A stretch of DNA of 63,678 nt from Butyricicoccus_A sp963620595 (GCA_963620595.1 CAVFAY010000015.1:1-63678); one strand, 5' to 3'; counted from the first letter of the stretch, positions 1 through 8,388 are shown. Numbers and translations are program-made. The notes: generated by a model from the sequence alone, not told the origin.

Positions 1-35
1 TTTTGCGGGACTTTTTTCGTTTCAGCTATTGACAT
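1..35 (-). CDS. 5' end of an unidentified gene leaving the window
   Basis: Only the first 11 codons are in the window (MSIAETKKVPQ), read leftwards from the ATG at 35-33. The call rests on a good ribosome site, AAAGGAGT, about 9 bases upstream of that ATG (roughly 45-52 on the plus strand), and on the palindrome at 73-84. Too little protein is visible to name a family. Confidence 0.5.
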   Translation of the reverse strand, partial: MSIAETKKVPQ

Positions 36-72
36 TTGTTTGCAGGACTCCTTTCTATGTTTATAGCATGAC

Positions 73-84
73 ATACGAACGTAT
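73..84. promoter_or_regulatory. Operator-like palindrome upstream of the left-edge gene
   Basis: ATACG-AA-CGTAT is a perfect palindrome in the leader of the minus-strand gene starting at 35. A TTGACT-like element lies just upstream on the same strand. It looks like a repressor site of the TetR or LacI kind; the cognate protein is not known from this window. Confidence 0.35.
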
Positions 85-190
85 AAAAGTCAAGCGATTT
101 CCGATAAAAAGTTCAAAAATATTCGAATTATTTCAACCGTCTACGGATTAAGAATGGCCATACTTACGGTATCGAGAGGGGTAATGTCTC

Positions 191-409
191 ATGCTGGATG
201 GAGATAAACTTTCGGGCAAGGAAGCTTATGAATATATTTTGAAAGCCTATGAAGAACACAAACACATTCAGAACGAAAAAGACACCATGGTAACGCAAAC
301 GGAAAAAGATGCATATGAAAATTTTAAAGATAGAATTTCGATGCCGGGAAAACCTCAAAAGCTCACAGCAGAAGAAAGTAAAAATTTGAGAAAACAAGGT
401 CGTATTTAA
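191..409 (+). CDS. Small hypothetical protein, 72 aa
   Basis: A 72-residue, strongly charged, probably soluble and helical protein rich in Lys, Glu and Asp, with no membrane segment or motif that I recognise. The start is supported by GAGAGGGG about 9 bases before the ATG, and the gene is followed at once by a hairpin terminator. The AT-rich stretch differs from the denser coding DNA to its right. Function unknown; I treat it as a real small gene because of the ribosome site and terminator, not because of homology. Confidence 0.5.
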   Translation: MLDGDKLSGKEAYEYILKAYEEHKHIQNEKDTMVTQTEKDAYENFKDRISMPGKPQKLTAEESKNLRKQGRI

Positions 410-410
410 G

Positions 411-441
411 AACCACGATGCACACGCACCGTGGTTTTCTT
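411..441 (+). terminator. Rho-independent terminator of the 72-aa gene
   Basis: AACCACG pairs with CGTGGTT across a 12-base loop, and a T-rich tail follows. Confidence 0.6.
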
Positions 442-585
442 ATACCTAAAACGGAATACCAAGGCTATTGCATAAAAAGCCGGGAAAGGACAGGGCAGTG
501 ACGGAAACTGTTAAAAAAGTGCAATGCTCTTCCCAGCGGCGCGGGAATTTGGTACAATAAATTAACATAGAACGGAGGGACTTGT

Positions 586-1566
586 ATGACGATTACAGAA
601 ATTGCGCAGCTCGCGAATGTGTCGAAGGCGTGCGTGTCGCGGTATTTCAATCATGGATATGTCAGCGAGGAGAAAAAAGAAAAAATCCGAAAAGTTGTGG
701 AACAGACCGGATATGTGCCCAACCGTGCTTCTCAGCAGACCGCACTAGGCAAAAGTCCGACTGTTGGCATTGTTATTCCGAAAATCAGTTCAGAGAGTAT
801 TTCACGTATGGTCGCAGGAATTTCACAGGTGCTCAATCGGGCTGGCTATCGGATGCTGCTTGCCAATACGGAAAATAGTGTGGAAAAAGAGCTGCAATAT
901 CTGAAATCGTTTCAGCAGGATGAATTAGCAGGTATGATCTTTAGTGCCACGATTTTAACCGATGAGCATATTCGCTTGCTGCAATCTATGCGGATGCCGA
1001 TTGTCATTGTATCACAAGAGGTGGAAGGTTTTTCCTGTGTATTTCATGATGATTACGGTGCTTCTGCTGCGATGACAGAACGATTGATTCAGGCGGGACA
1101 TCAGAACATTGGTGCGATTATGGTCACTTCTGAAGATCGCGCTGCCGGAGATTCGCGTATGCATGGCTATTTGGACACGCTGCAGCGAAATCAGATGGAA
1201 CTGTTGGAACGTCGTGTGACGTATTCGGAATTTACACTGGAATCCGGCTATGATGCTGCACAAAAGCTGTTGGAACAAGCGCCGGAGATTGATGGTATTG
1301 TATGTGCCACAGATACTATTGCCATTGGTGCTATGCAGTATTTGAAGGGAATCGGCAAGCGTATTCCGGAAGACATCGGTATTACCGGTATCGGACACTC
1401 GCGCATGACGGAAATTGTGGAGCCAAATCTTACAACCGCCCACCTGTTTTATAAATCCACCGGCATGGAGGGCGCAGATATGCTGGTCAAGATGATAGAG
1501 AGCGGCATTGACATGAAGAAAAAATTGAAAATGGGTTTTGAGGTCATTGAACAGGAAACCTGTTAA
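586..1566 (+). CDS. scrR: LacI-family repressor of the sucrose genes (ScrR-like)
   Basis: Transcriptional repressor of 326 residues, the usual LacI length. Residues 1-50 form the LacI helix-turn-helix (MTITEIAQLANVSKACVSRY), followed by a hinge and a periplasmic-binding-protein-like sensor domain from about residue 58 to the end. ATG 586 sits behind AACGGAGGG (571-579). A TACAAT -10 at 553-558 with a weak TTCCCA -35 17 bases upstream is the likely promoter. The gene faces the same way as scrA-scrB-scrK and is separated from them by a terminator and LacI-type palindromes, so it very probably represses that operon; the inducer (a sucrose- or fructose-derived sugar phosphate) is inferred from context. 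Confidence 0.88.
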   Translation: MTITEIAQLANVSKACVSRYFNHGYVSEEKKEKIRKVVEQTGYVPNRASQQTALGKSPTVGIVIPKISSESISRMVAGISQVLNRAGYRMLLANTENSVEKELQYLKSFQQDELAGMIFSATILTDEHIRLLQSMRMPIVIVSQEVEGFSCVFHDDYGASAAMTERLIQAGHQNIGAIMVTSEDRAAGDSRMHGYLDTLQRNQMELLERRVTYSEFTLESGYDAAQKLLEQAPEIDGIVCATDTIAIGAMQYLKGIGKRIPEDIGITGIGHSRMTEIVEPNLTTAHLFYKSTGMEGADMLVKMIESGIDMKKKLKMGFEVIEQETC

Positions 1567-1572
1567 AACAGT

Positions 1573-1610
1573 AAGACATTCTCTCTGTATGGGAGGGTGT
1601 CTTTTGTTTT
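1573..1610 (+). terminator. scrR terminator
   Basis: AAGACATTCTC pairs, with G-T wobbles, with GGAGGGTGTCTT around an 8-base loop and is followed by TTGTTTT. Confidence 0.65.
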
Positions 1611-1619
1611 ACTCGTATA

Positions 1620-1634
1620 TGAAACTTAGTTTCA
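1620..1634. promoter_or_regulatory. LacI-type operator palindrome, distal
   Basis: TGAAAC-TTA-GTTTCA is a perfect inverted repeat in the scrR-scrA gap, about 150 bases upstream of the scrA promoter. Its half-site matches those at 1809-1844. It could be an upstream operator for repression by looping, or a catabolite-type site. Confidence 0.5.
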
Positions 1635-1766
1635 CATGGGAGAGTTTCTCAGAATTGCATCAAAAAAAGCAAAACACATCGACAAAATAGGGATAAAACA
1701 GCACAGTTTGAAAAATATTTGGGCAACATGCACGAAAAAATATGAAAATTTTGTGAAATCAAACGC

Positions 1767-1794
1767 TTGAAAAACTGGAAGAATCTGATATACT
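1767..1794 (+). promoter_or_regulatory. scrA promoter
   Basis: TTGAAA (1767-1772), a 16-base spacer and TATACT (1789-1794). It is the only good sigma-A-type promoter in the gap and lies directly upstream of the operator palindrome at 1809. Confidence 0.65.
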
Positions 1795-1808
1795 GTGTAA
1801 CAGAAAGA

Positions 1809-1844
1809 TGAAATATTTCATATGTGTTTCACAATGGTTTCACA
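1809..1844. promoter_or_regulatory. Probable ScrR operator cluster over the transcription start
   Basis: TGAAATATTTCA (1809-1820) is a perfect 12-base palindrome 15 bases downstream of the -10. It is followed by two direct copies of TTTCACA (about 1827-1844). These half-sites match the distal palindrome at 1620-1634. The position just downstream of the promoter is that of a roadblock operator for a LacI-family repressor, here presumably ScrR. Confidence 0.55.
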
Positions 1845-1873
1845 AAGAGGTAGGATGAATGGAGGTTCGCTCT

Positions 1874-3781
1874 ATGGATTACAAAAAAGCGGCAGCCGAG
1901 ACGATACAGTATATCGGCGGCAAAGACAACATCGTGTCTGCGGCACACTGCGCAACGCGCTTGCGGCTGGTCATCGCAGATAATACTAAGGTAAACAAAG
2001 AAGCGTTAGAGGACGCAGAAGGCGTAAAAGGTGTTTTTGAGGCATCCGGTCAGCTGCAAATTATCTTTGGCACAGGTGTTGTGAACAAAGTATACGATGA
2101 ATTCATTGCGATAGCAGGCATCACGGCGGCATCGAAGGAAGATGTCAAGCAGGCAGCAGCCAGCAAAGCCAATCCATTTCAGCGGTTTATCAAGACTCTG
2201 GGCGATATTTTCGTGCCGATTATTCCGGCCATTGTAGCCTCCGGATTCTTGATGGGCATTATGGAATCGCTGAACTTCTTGATTAACAACGGTTACATCC
2301 ATATGTCCAACGAAAGCGCGCTGTTCGTGCTGGCCAATATGTTCTCGAACACAGCATATGTGTTCTTGCCAGTGCTGATCGGTTTTTCCGGTGCGAAGGT
2401 ATTTGGCGGTAATCCGTTCCTTGGCGGCGTTATCGGTATGATTATGGTGCATCCGAATCTGCAAAATGCATGGACGATGACAGGCGGCGTGAACGAATAT
2501 TTAGACGTATTTGGACTATGGAAAGTACCGCTTGTTGGCTATCAGGGACATGTCATTTCGGTTATCATCGCTGTATTTGTTATGGCGAATATTGAAAAGT
2601 GGCTGCACAAGCGTGTGCCGGCAATGCTGGATTTGTTTGTTACCCCGCTGGTATCCGTCTTTGTAACCGGTTTCCTGACCATGACTATGATCGGACCGGC
2701 GTTCAATATCGTAGAGAGCAGCATTATTAACGGCATTCAGACTTTGATTTCTCTGCCGTTTGGCATTGGTTCTCTGGTTATGGGTGCGCTGTATGCTCCA
2801 ACGGTTGTCACGGGTATTCATCACATGTATACCATTATCGACCTCGGACAGATTAAGGAGTTTGGTTGTACTTACTGGCTGCCGCTGGCATCCTCCGCGA
2901 ATATCGCACAGGGCGCAGCTGCACTGGCTGTCGCACTGAAAACCCGCGATCAGAAGCTCAAGGCAATGGCACTGCCGTCCTCACTGTCTGCATTTATGGG
3001 CATTACAGAACCGGCAATCTTTGGTGTCAACCTGCGATTCTTCCGCCCGTTCGTGTGCGCGTGTATCGGCGGTGGCTGCGGTGCGATGTTCGCATCGATT
3101 ACTTCTCTGGGTGCTACCGGCACCGGTGTAACAGGTATTTTTGGCATCCTGCTGTGCCTCAATGCACCGGTCAAGTACATTCTGATGTTCGCAATCTCCG
3201 CAGGTGTAGCCTTTGTACTGTCTTGGATATTTGGTTATAAAAACGCTCCGCAGACGGCAAACGGTGCACCGGAAACAACAGAAAAAACATTGGAAACTGC
3301 ACCGATTTTCACAGAGCCGAAGGAAGTACAGAGTAAGCTGAATATTCTGTCTCCGATGCAGGGCAAGGCAGTCAGCCTGGCAGATACTGGCGATGACACA
3401 TTTGCCGCAGAGGTTCTCGGCAAGGGCGCGGCAATTGAGCCGAGTGAAGGAAAGGTATACGCACCGTTTGATGCAACCGTAGAAACACTGATGGGCCATG
3501 CCGTTGGTTTGACCGGTGAAAACGGCGTTGAGATGCTCATTCACATTGGCATTGATACGGTTCAACTGAATGGCAAGCATTATACACCGCATTGCACAGA
3601 GGGACAGCATGTAAAGGCTGGAGACCTGCTGATGGAATTTGACATGGCGGCCATTCAGGCAGAAGGATTTAAAACCATTACACCGGTTATCGTGACCAAT
3701 GCCGATGATTATGCAGACGTTTTGACACACAGTGGCAAGCAGACAAAAGCAGGAGAAACCCTGCTGACAGTGAAAAAATAA
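1874..3781 (+). CDS. scrA: PTS sucrose-specific transporter, fused EIIBCA
   Basis: Imports sucrose across the membrane and delivers it as sucrose-6-phosphate. Domain order: EIIB at residues 1-90 with phosphorylated Cys26 in AHCATRLRL; EIIC at about 105-455 with many membrane segments (KTLGDIFVPIIPAIVASGFL, then GITEPAIFG); EIIA at about 485-635 with active His557 in LIHIGIDT. I chose ATG 1874 because GGAGGT lies 7 bases upstream; an in-frame ATG at 1859 would add five residues with a poorer site. It is the first gene of the scrA-scrB-scrK operon. Sucrose specificity is inferred from the sucrose-6-phosphate hydrolase and fructokinase that follow. Confidence 0.9.
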   Translation: MDYKKAAAETIQYIGGKDNIVSAAHCATRLRLVIADNTKVNKEALEDAEGVKGVFEASGQLQIIFGTGVVNKVYDEFIAIAGITAASKEDVKQAAASKANPFQRFIKTLGDIFVPIIPAIVASGFLMGIMESLNFLINNGYIHMSNESALFVLANMFSNTAYVFLPVLIGFSGAKVFGGNPFLGGVIGMIMVHPNLQNAWTMTGGVNEYLDVFGLWKVPLVGYQGHVISVIIAVFVMANIEKWLHKRVPAMLDLFVTPLVSVFVTGFLTMTMIGPAFNIVESSIINGIQTLISLPFGIGSLVMGALYAPTVVTGIHHMYTIIDLGQIKEFGCTYWLPLASSANIAQGAAALAVALKTRDQKLKAMALPSSLSAFMGITEPAIFGVNLRFFRPFVCACIGGGCGAMFASITSLGATGTGVTGIFGILLCLNAPVKYILMFAISAGVAFVLSWIFGYKNAPQTANGAPETTEKTLETAPIFTEPKEVQSKLNILSPMQGKAVSLADTGDDTFAAEVLGKGAAIEPSEGKVYAPFDATVETLMGHAVGLTGENGVEMLIHIGIDTVQLNGKHYTPHCTEGQHVKAGDLLMEFDMAAIQAEGFKTITPVIVTNADDYADVLTHSGKQTKAGETLLTVKK

Positions 3782-3810
3782 TTTCAATCCATACTTTAGG
3801 AGGCAATCAT

Positions 3811-5256
3811 ATGCAGACAAAGCGAGAGGAACTCAAGCAAAAAATTCTCAAGGCAGAGGCAGAAGCGAGTGCACAGAGAGCGAAGGATCCCTATCGTTTT
3901 GGTTTTCATTTGATGCCTCCTTCTGGTTGGATGAATGATCCAAATGGTCTGTGCTGGTATCAGGGTGAATATCATGTCTTTTATCAGTACAGCCCGTTGG
4001 ATGCTCACAGAGGACAGATTTTCTGGGGGCATTGGAGCAGCACGGATATGCTCTCGTGGACACAGCATCCGGTCTTTTTATATCCGACCGATGCATGGGA
4101 CAAAAACGGCGTGTATTCCGGTTCCGGCCTGGCAGAAAAAGACGGTTTGTATCTGTACTACACCGGCAATGTCAAGTATCCTGGCAATTATGATTATATC
4201 TATGAGGGACGCGGGCACAATGTCGGCTTGGCAATCACGCGTGATGGTGTCACGGCGGATAACAATCGTTGTATTTTGGAAAATAAGGATTACCCACAAA
4301 ATCTCAGCTGTCATGTGCGAGATCCAAAGGTATGGAAACAGGACGGCGCGTATTACATGGTGCTCGGTGCACGCACCAGACAGGATGTCGGTGAAATTCT
4401 CGTGTTCACCTCCGAGGATAAACTGCACTGGAAGCATTTGAATACGATTCAGACCCCACAGCCGTTTGGATTCATGTGGGAATGCCCGGATTTATTCTGT
4501 GTCGATGGACAATGGATTGTCATGACTTCTCCACAAGGCATTGCGCACGAGAAGTATCGGTATCAAAATGTGTACTCCTGCGGATACTTCCCGCTGTATG
4601 GTGATTTTCGTTCTGAATACACCTTAGGAGACTATCAGGAATTGGATGCCGGTTTTGATTTTTATGCACCACAGACCTTTGAAGCGCCGGATGGTCGACG
4701 GATTTTGCTCGGCTGGATGGGTATGCCGGATGCGGACTATACCAATCCGACGGCAGATTGGAGCGGCTGGCAGCACGGCATGAGCGTGCCGCGTGAGCTG
4801 CATTGGAATGGCGAACGACTGACAGCACAGCCGATCAAAGAATTACAGAAGCTGCGGACGGACAGCAAACGGCAAACGCTGCAGGAAACCGCGATAATAA
4901 ATACTGGTGCCATGGCTGAACTGCACATTCGCAATACAGGCGAACATCTGCGCATTGCGATAGGAAGCAGTGCTGTGATAGAATGGTCACATGGGTTGCT
5001 GTCTCTGACGCTCAGCGAGCAGGCGGGATACGGCAGAACCAAACGATATATCCAGACACAGAAATTGGATACCCTGCATCTTTTGATGGATACGTCTTCG
5101 TTGGAGCTGTTTGTCAATGACGGCGAGCAGACCATGACGACGCGCTTTTATCCGCAGGGCGAGGAACAGAAAAACAGAACTATTACCCTGCACGGCGAGG
5201 GAGAAGTGCAAAGTGATACACTTCAGCCGATGACATTTCACTGGGCGCAGGTATAA
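3811..5256 (+). CDS. scrB: Sucrose-6-phosphate hydrolase (GH32)
   Basis: Cytoplasmic glycoside hydrolase family 32 enzyme splitting sucrose-6-phosphate into glucose-6-phosphate and fructose. All three GH32 hallmarks are visible: WMNDPNG with nucleophile Asp43, RDPKVW with Asp171, and WECPDLF with acid/base Glu224. A beta-sandwich domain occupies the last 150 or so residues. Length of 481 aa is normal and no signal peptide is seen. ATG 3811 follows TTTAGGAGG, 29 bases after the scrA stop, so the two genes are cotranscribed. Confidence 0.93.
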   Translation: MQTKREELKQKILKAEAEASAQRAKDPYRFGFHLMPPSGWMNDPNGLCWYQGEYHVFYQYSPLDAHRGQIFWGHWSSTDMLSWTQHPVFLYPTDAWDKNGVYSGSGLAEKDGLYLYYTGNVKYPGNYDYIYEGRGHNVGLAITRDGVTADNNRCILENKDYPQNLSCHVRDPKVWKQDGAYYMVLGARTRQDVGEILVFTSEDKLHWKHLNTIQTPQPFGFMWECPDLFCVDGQWIVMTSPQGIAHEKYRYQNVYSCGYFPLYGDFRSEYTLGDYQELDAGFDFYAPQTFEAPDGRRILLGWMGMPDADYTNPTADWSGWQHGMSVPRELHWNGERLTAQPIKELQKLRTDSKRQTLQETAIINTGAMAELHIRNTGEHLRIAIGSSAVIEWSHGLLSLTLSEQAGYGRTKRYIQTQKLDTLHLLMDTSSLELFVNDGEQTMTTRFYPQGEEQKNRTITLHGEGEVQSDTLQPMTFHWAQV

Positions 5257-5271
5257 CGGGAGGTAGCAAAT

Positions 5272-6237
5272 ATGAAAAAAGTCACAGCGATTGGCGAATT
5301 GCTCATTGATTTTGTACCGCAGCAAAAGGGCTGCGCACTCAAAGAAGTCACCCATTTTGAGCGTGTAGCAGGCGGTGCTCCTGCCAATGTCGTCACAGCG
5401 GTTAGCCGTCTCGGCGGACGCGGTGCTATGGTCTCTCAGGTCGGAGAAGATGCCTTCGGTGAACATATTTGTGATGTCCTGGCCGACAACGGCGTGGACA
5501 CCTCGTATGTCTTTCATACAAAAAAAGCGAATACCGGTCTGGCATTTGTCTCTCTGGATGCCACTGGAAATCGGGAATTTTCCTTTTTCCGCAATCCAAG
5601 CGCGGATCTGTTCCTCTCTCCGGAACAGATTACACAGGATATGCTGGAAGATACCGCGATTGTTCATTTTTGTTCGGTCGATTTGGTAGACTGGCCGGTG
5701 AAGAAAGCTCACGAAAAGCTCATTCAGCTGGCACAAGAGAAAAACTTATTGGTCAGCTTTGACCCCAATGTACGGCTTCCGCTGTGGGATTCTGCCGAAG
5801 CATGTCAGAAAACGATTCGGGAATTTTTGCCGCTGGCGGATATTATTAAACTGTCTGATGATGAAGTAGAGTTTGTCACGGGATGCCGCAGCGAATTGGA
5901 AGCAGTGCATCAGCTGCTGCAAGGCAAGTGTCGCATGGTCATTCTGACCAAGGGCGCAAATGGTTCCAGCGTATATACACGCACGACTTCTGCCCACACT
6001 CCGGCGCGAAAAGTCGAAAAAGTCGTGGATACGACCGGCGCAGGTGATTCATTTGCCGGCTCCTTTCTGTTTCAGCTTGCACGAGCTGGCTATGGTGTTG
6101 AGGATTTGGATACCATCAGCGAACAGGAATTGACAGAATTTCTGAACTTCTCTGCGGACTACGCCGCCTTGACCATCGGAAAGATGGGAGCGGCGATGGC
6201 GAGCATGGAAGAAATAGAGCAAGTGTACGGGAAATAA
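5272..6237 (+). CDS. scrK: Fructokinase, PfkB/ribokinase family
   Basis: Phosphorylates the fructose released by ScrB to fructose-6-phosphate. The 321-residue protein has the PfkB N-terminal signature (AIGELLIDFVP), the GGAPANVV substrate loop near residue 36 and the C-terminal VDTTGAGDSFAG motif with catalytic Asp259. It starts 15 bases after the scrB stop behind GGGAGG and is the last gene of the sucrose operon. Other PfkB sugars are possible from sequence alone; the operon makes fructose the best call. Confidence 0.9.
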   Translation: MKKVTAIGELLIDFVPQQKGCALKEVTHFERVAGGAPANVVTAVSRLGGRGAMVSQVGEDAFGEHICDVLADNGVDTSYVFHTKKANTGLAFVSLDATGNREFSFFRNPSADLFLSPEQITQDMLEDTAIVHFCSVDLVDWPVKKAHEKLIQLAQEKNLLVSFDPNVRLPLWDSAEACQKTIREFLPLADIIKLSDDEVEFVTGCRSELEAVHQLLQGKCRMVILTKGANGSSVYTRTTSAHTPARKVEKVVDTTGAGDSFAGSFLFQLARAGYGVEDLDTISEQELTEFLNFSADYAALTIGKMGAAMASMEEIEQVYGK

Positions 6238-6265
6238 GTAAACTGTTTTACTTCCTTCTTTAGTT
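6235..6265 (+). terminator. Possible scrK terminator
   Basis: AAGTAAA and TTTTACTT form a short AT-rich stem overlapping the stop codon, followed by CTTCCTTCTTT. It is weak; the hairpin at 6368-6413 is a stronger barrier. Confidence 0.3.
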
Positions 6266-6367
6266 CCCTCTCTACTTCCCAATTTTTTGCAACTTTTGAT
6301 GAAAATTGACACAGACTGAAAATTTTTCATCAAAAACAGCTGTATTTTTACGCGATTATAAGTAAGT

Positions 6368-6413
6368 AAAAAGCCTTGAAAAGCACGTTTTGCGTAACTT
6401 TCAAGGCTTTTTT
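6368..6413. terminator. Bidirectional terminator between scrK and tRNA-Gly
   Basis: AAAAAGCCTTGAAA and TTTCAAGGCTTTTTT pair perfectly around a 17-base loop. T-runs on both strands allow it to stop the plus-strand sucrose operon and the minus-strand tRNA transcript. Confidence 0.8.
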
Positions 6414-6416
6414 GTA

Positions 6417-6490
6417 TGGAGCAGGTAACGGGAGTCGAACCCGCTTATGCAGCTTGGGAAGCTGCCGTTCTACCGGTGAACTATACCTGC
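6417..6490 (-). tRNA. tRNA-Gly (anticodon CCC), CCA encoded
   Basis: Read on the minus strand this folds as a full cloverleaf: acceptor GCAGGTA/TACCTGC, D-arm GTTC/GAAC, anticodon stem GCAGC/GCTGC with loop TTCCCAA, and a T-arm with TTCGACT in the loop. The seven-base loop places CCC at positions 34-36, so it reads GGG. TCCA completes the 3' end. It has its own promoter at 6502-6530 and ends at the hairpin 6368-6413. Confidence 0.93.
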
Positions 6491-6501
6491 GTACTATGTG
6501 T

Positions 6502-6530
6502 ATGATAGCACAGTGCGTCTGCGAATGCAA
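6502..6530 (-). promoter_or_regulatory. tRNA-Gly promoter
   Basis: On the minus strand TTGCAT (6530-6525), a 17-base spacer and TATCAT (6507-6502), about 12 bases before the mature 5' end of the tRNA. Confidence 0.7.
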
Positions 6531-6543
6531 GCGAAAATTGGTG

Positions 6544-6572
6544 TTGATTTAGGACATGCTGTATAGTATAAT
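6544..6572 (+). promoter_or_regulatory. Promoter of the TetR-type gene
   Basis: TTGATT (6544-6549), a 17-base spacer and TATAAT (6567-6572), leading to the gene at 6624. Confidence 0.7.
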
Positions 6573-6623
6573 ACATTTATACCACATCTGCAAAGAAAGC
6601 AAACGCTACGGGAGGATGGAGAA

Positions 6624-7193
6624 ATGGCAGCACAGAAGGAAGATCGCAGAATTCGAAGAACCAAACGGTTGTTGCGTCAAGCACTGGCGGAGATTATGAA
6701 CGAGAAGGAATTCAAGGACATTACTGTCAAGGAAATTACAGATCGAGCAGATCTCAACCGCGGTACATTCTACTTTCACTATACCGATACCTATGATCTG
6801 CGAAATCAGATTGAAGATGAGTTGGTTGCAGAGCTGCAGGAGGCCATTGCGGAATTTCAGCCAACCAAAGCAGAGTTTTCGCTGCGCCCGATGCTAAAAA
6901 AGTCTTTTGATTATGTGCAGAGTCAAAAATTTTTGTTCCGCACGTTTTTCCGCAGCAGTTCAAGCAGTGGATTGCAGAACAAAGTCATGACTGTCTTGGA
7001 GGAAGTTATTTCCAACACACGCGATGTGCTGGAAATCAACGAGAGCGAAAAGAGCAGACATTATCACAGCCGCTTTATGTCGAGCGGTGTCATGGGTTGC
7101 GTTAATCTTTGGCTGGAGGACAGCAATGAAATGGCAGTGGATGTTCTTGTCGATGAGCTGGATGTGATGTTCCAGTGCGTTCTTAATGCATAA
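6624..7193 (+). CDS. TetR/AcrR-family transcriptional regulator
   Basis: Regulator of 189 residues. The N-terminal 60 residues carry the TetR helix-turn-helix (KDITVKEITDRADLNRGTFYFHYTDTYDL, cited here only as residues about 31-59 with the key turn RADLNRGTFYFHY). The C-terminal ligand and dimer domain is not one I can assign to a ligand. ATG 6624 follows GGGAGGATGG. It is a single-gene unit with its own promoter (6544-6572) and a strong terminator, and no transporter or enzyme gene is adjacent, so its targets lie elsewhere. Confidence 0.85.
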   Translation: MAAQKEDRRIRRTKRLLRQALAEIMNEKEFKDITVKEITDRADLNRGTFYFHYTDTYDLRNQIEDELVAELQEAIAEFQPTKAEFSLRPMLKKSFDYVQSQKFLFRTFFRSSSSSGLQNKVMTVLEEVISNTRDVLEINESEKSRHYHSRFMSSGVMGCVNLWLEDSNEMAVDVLVDELDVMFQCVLNA

Positions 7194-7195
7194 AA

Positions 7196-7228
7196 AAAGA
7201 GGCGGCAAATATTTGCCGCCTCTTTGTG
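7196..7228 (+). terminator. Terminator after the TetR gene
   Basis: AAAGAGGCGGCAAAT and ATTTGCCGCCTCTTT form a perfect 15-base palindromic stem; A- and T-runs on both sides let it serve both strands, including the minus-strand gene ending at 7239. Confidence 0.85.
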
Positions 7229-7238
7229 TGCCGGTACG

Positions 7239-7433
7239 TCAGTCAATCATGCGGTCTACTGTATCCGCTGCCTCGTGCGCGGCGCGGCTGACCATGCCAG
7301 CGGTGTGATGGGCAGTGCGGGATATTGAGCACCCCAAATTGGTTTCGGCAAGGCAACAGTTGACGGCAACAGCCGCTGTGGCTGCGCTGACGAGTCCTGT
7401 GACAACGCCGATGGCAAACATTCCAGAGTTCAT
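7239..7433 (-). CDS. Small hypothetical membrane-anchored protein, 64 aa
   Basis: I place the start at the ATG at 7433, which has AAAGGTGG nine bases upstream; a longer reading frame upstream has no ribosome site. Residues 4-25 (GMFAIGVVTGLVSAATAAVA) form one hydrophobic segment, followed by two Cys, then a short amphipathic tail rich in His and Ala. This resembles the general plan of small YtxH-type envelope proteins but I cannot assign it. It is convergent with the TetR gene across a shared terminator. Function unknown. Confidence 0.5.
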   Translation of the reverse strand: MNSGMFAIGVVTGLVSAATAAVAVNCCLAETNLGCSISRTAHHTAGMVSRAAHEAADTVDRMID

Positions 7434-7610
7434 ATCATGCGACCACCTTTCCTTGTGTTTTGTCGAAAGTTTGCCCGAAAACCCGCAGAAATATGCAAAA
7501 AATCCCTGGAAAAACTTATTCCTGGACAAGTTTTGACACATGAACAAAATTTTATAGAAAAAAAGTACCATCCTGTGCATTCCGACGGGAAGTTTGACGA
7601 AGAATCCGGT

Positions 7611-7639
7611 TTACAAAAATTTAAAGAAGGTATATAATG
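7611..7639 (+). promoter_or_regulatory. pyr operon promoter
   Basis: TTACAA (7611-7616), 17 bases, TATAAT (7634-7639). Transcription would start near 7646 and read through the attenuator leader into pyrR. Confidence 0.7.
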
Positions 7640-7645
7640 AATACC

Positions 7646-7786
7646 AGATATTTTGCACCTTTAAGCTGTTCCTGTGAGTGCAGCAAGGCGTTCGGATAAA
7701 GTTGATTGAGAGCACACGGTAACTATACCCATACTCGCTCTGTAGATTTTCGGTTTCCCGCCACAGGTGCGAGAAGCCGTTTTTTG
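7646..7786 (+). promoter_or_regulatory. PyrR-type attenuator leader with terminator
   Basis: The leader holds a stem-loop CTG-TTCCTGTGAGTG-CAG (about 7668-7685). It resembles the PyrR anti-antiterminator loop (UCCNGNGAGG) with one deviation. At 7751-7786 CGGTTTC pairs with GAAGCCG and is followed by TTTTTTGTT, an intrinsic terminator just before pyrR. This is the classic arrangement in which PyrR bound to UMP frees the terminator. The fold is read by eye. Confidence 0.65.
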
Positions 7787-7811
7787 TTGTTCGACAGAAG
7801 GAAGGGCAGCG

Positions 7812-8354
7812 ATGGAGCAGAAAAAAGCCGAGATTATGGATGAGGGCGCAATGCGGCGGGCGATTAACCGCATTTCCTACGAGGTGATTGAACGAAATCA
7901 CGGTGCCGTAGATCTGGTGCTCGCCGGTATTCGCACGCGCGGTGTGTATCTGGCGGAGCGCATGGCGGATAAAATTGCAGAGGTGGAAGGAATGCGGCCG
8001 CAGGTTGTCTCGCTGGATATTACCGGCTTTCGAGATGATCATCCAGAGGATGCTATCGCCTGTCAGTTGCCGGAAATCGACGATATTTCCAAAAAAACAG
8101 TGCTGATTGTCGATGATGTCCTGTCCACAGGACGCACAGTTCGTGCGGCGATGGAAGCGGTGCTACATATGGGACGCGCTCAGCGCATTCAGCTGGCAGC
8201 TCTCATAGACCGTGGACATCGTGAGTTGCCGATTCGTCCGGACTTTGTCGGAAAAAATTTACCGACTTCCCGATCCGAATTGGTGCGGGTATATGTAAAA
8301 GAATATGACGGAAAAGACAGCGTGGTTATTTTGACCGGCGCACAATCCGTTTGA
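7812..8354 (+). CDS. pyrR: PyrR: pyr attenuation protein / uracil phosphoribosyltransferase
   Basis: RNA-binding regulator of pyrimidine genes that also has uracil phosphoribosyltransferase activity. The type-I PRTase PRPP loop is clear (VLIVDDVLSTGRTV, about residues 98-111). At 180 aa it matches the family. I use ATG 7812 with AGAAGGAAGG upstream; an upstream in-frame ATG at 7767 lies inside the terminator hairpin and would give an untypical N-terminus. It is the first gene of pyrR-pyrF-carA-carB and is preceded by its own target leader. Confidence 0.92.
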   Translation: MEQKKAEIMDEGAMRRAINRISYEVIERNHGAVDLVLAGIRTRGVYLAERMADKIAEVEGMRPQVVSLDITGFRDDHPEDAIACQLPEIDDISKKTVLIVDDVLSTGRTVRAAMEAVLHMGRAQRIQLAALIDRGHRELPIRPDFVGKNLPTSRSELVRVYVKEYDGKDSVVILTGAQSV

Positions 8355-8388
8355 ATGAGTAAGATACGAACACAGGAGGAAAAGAGTC

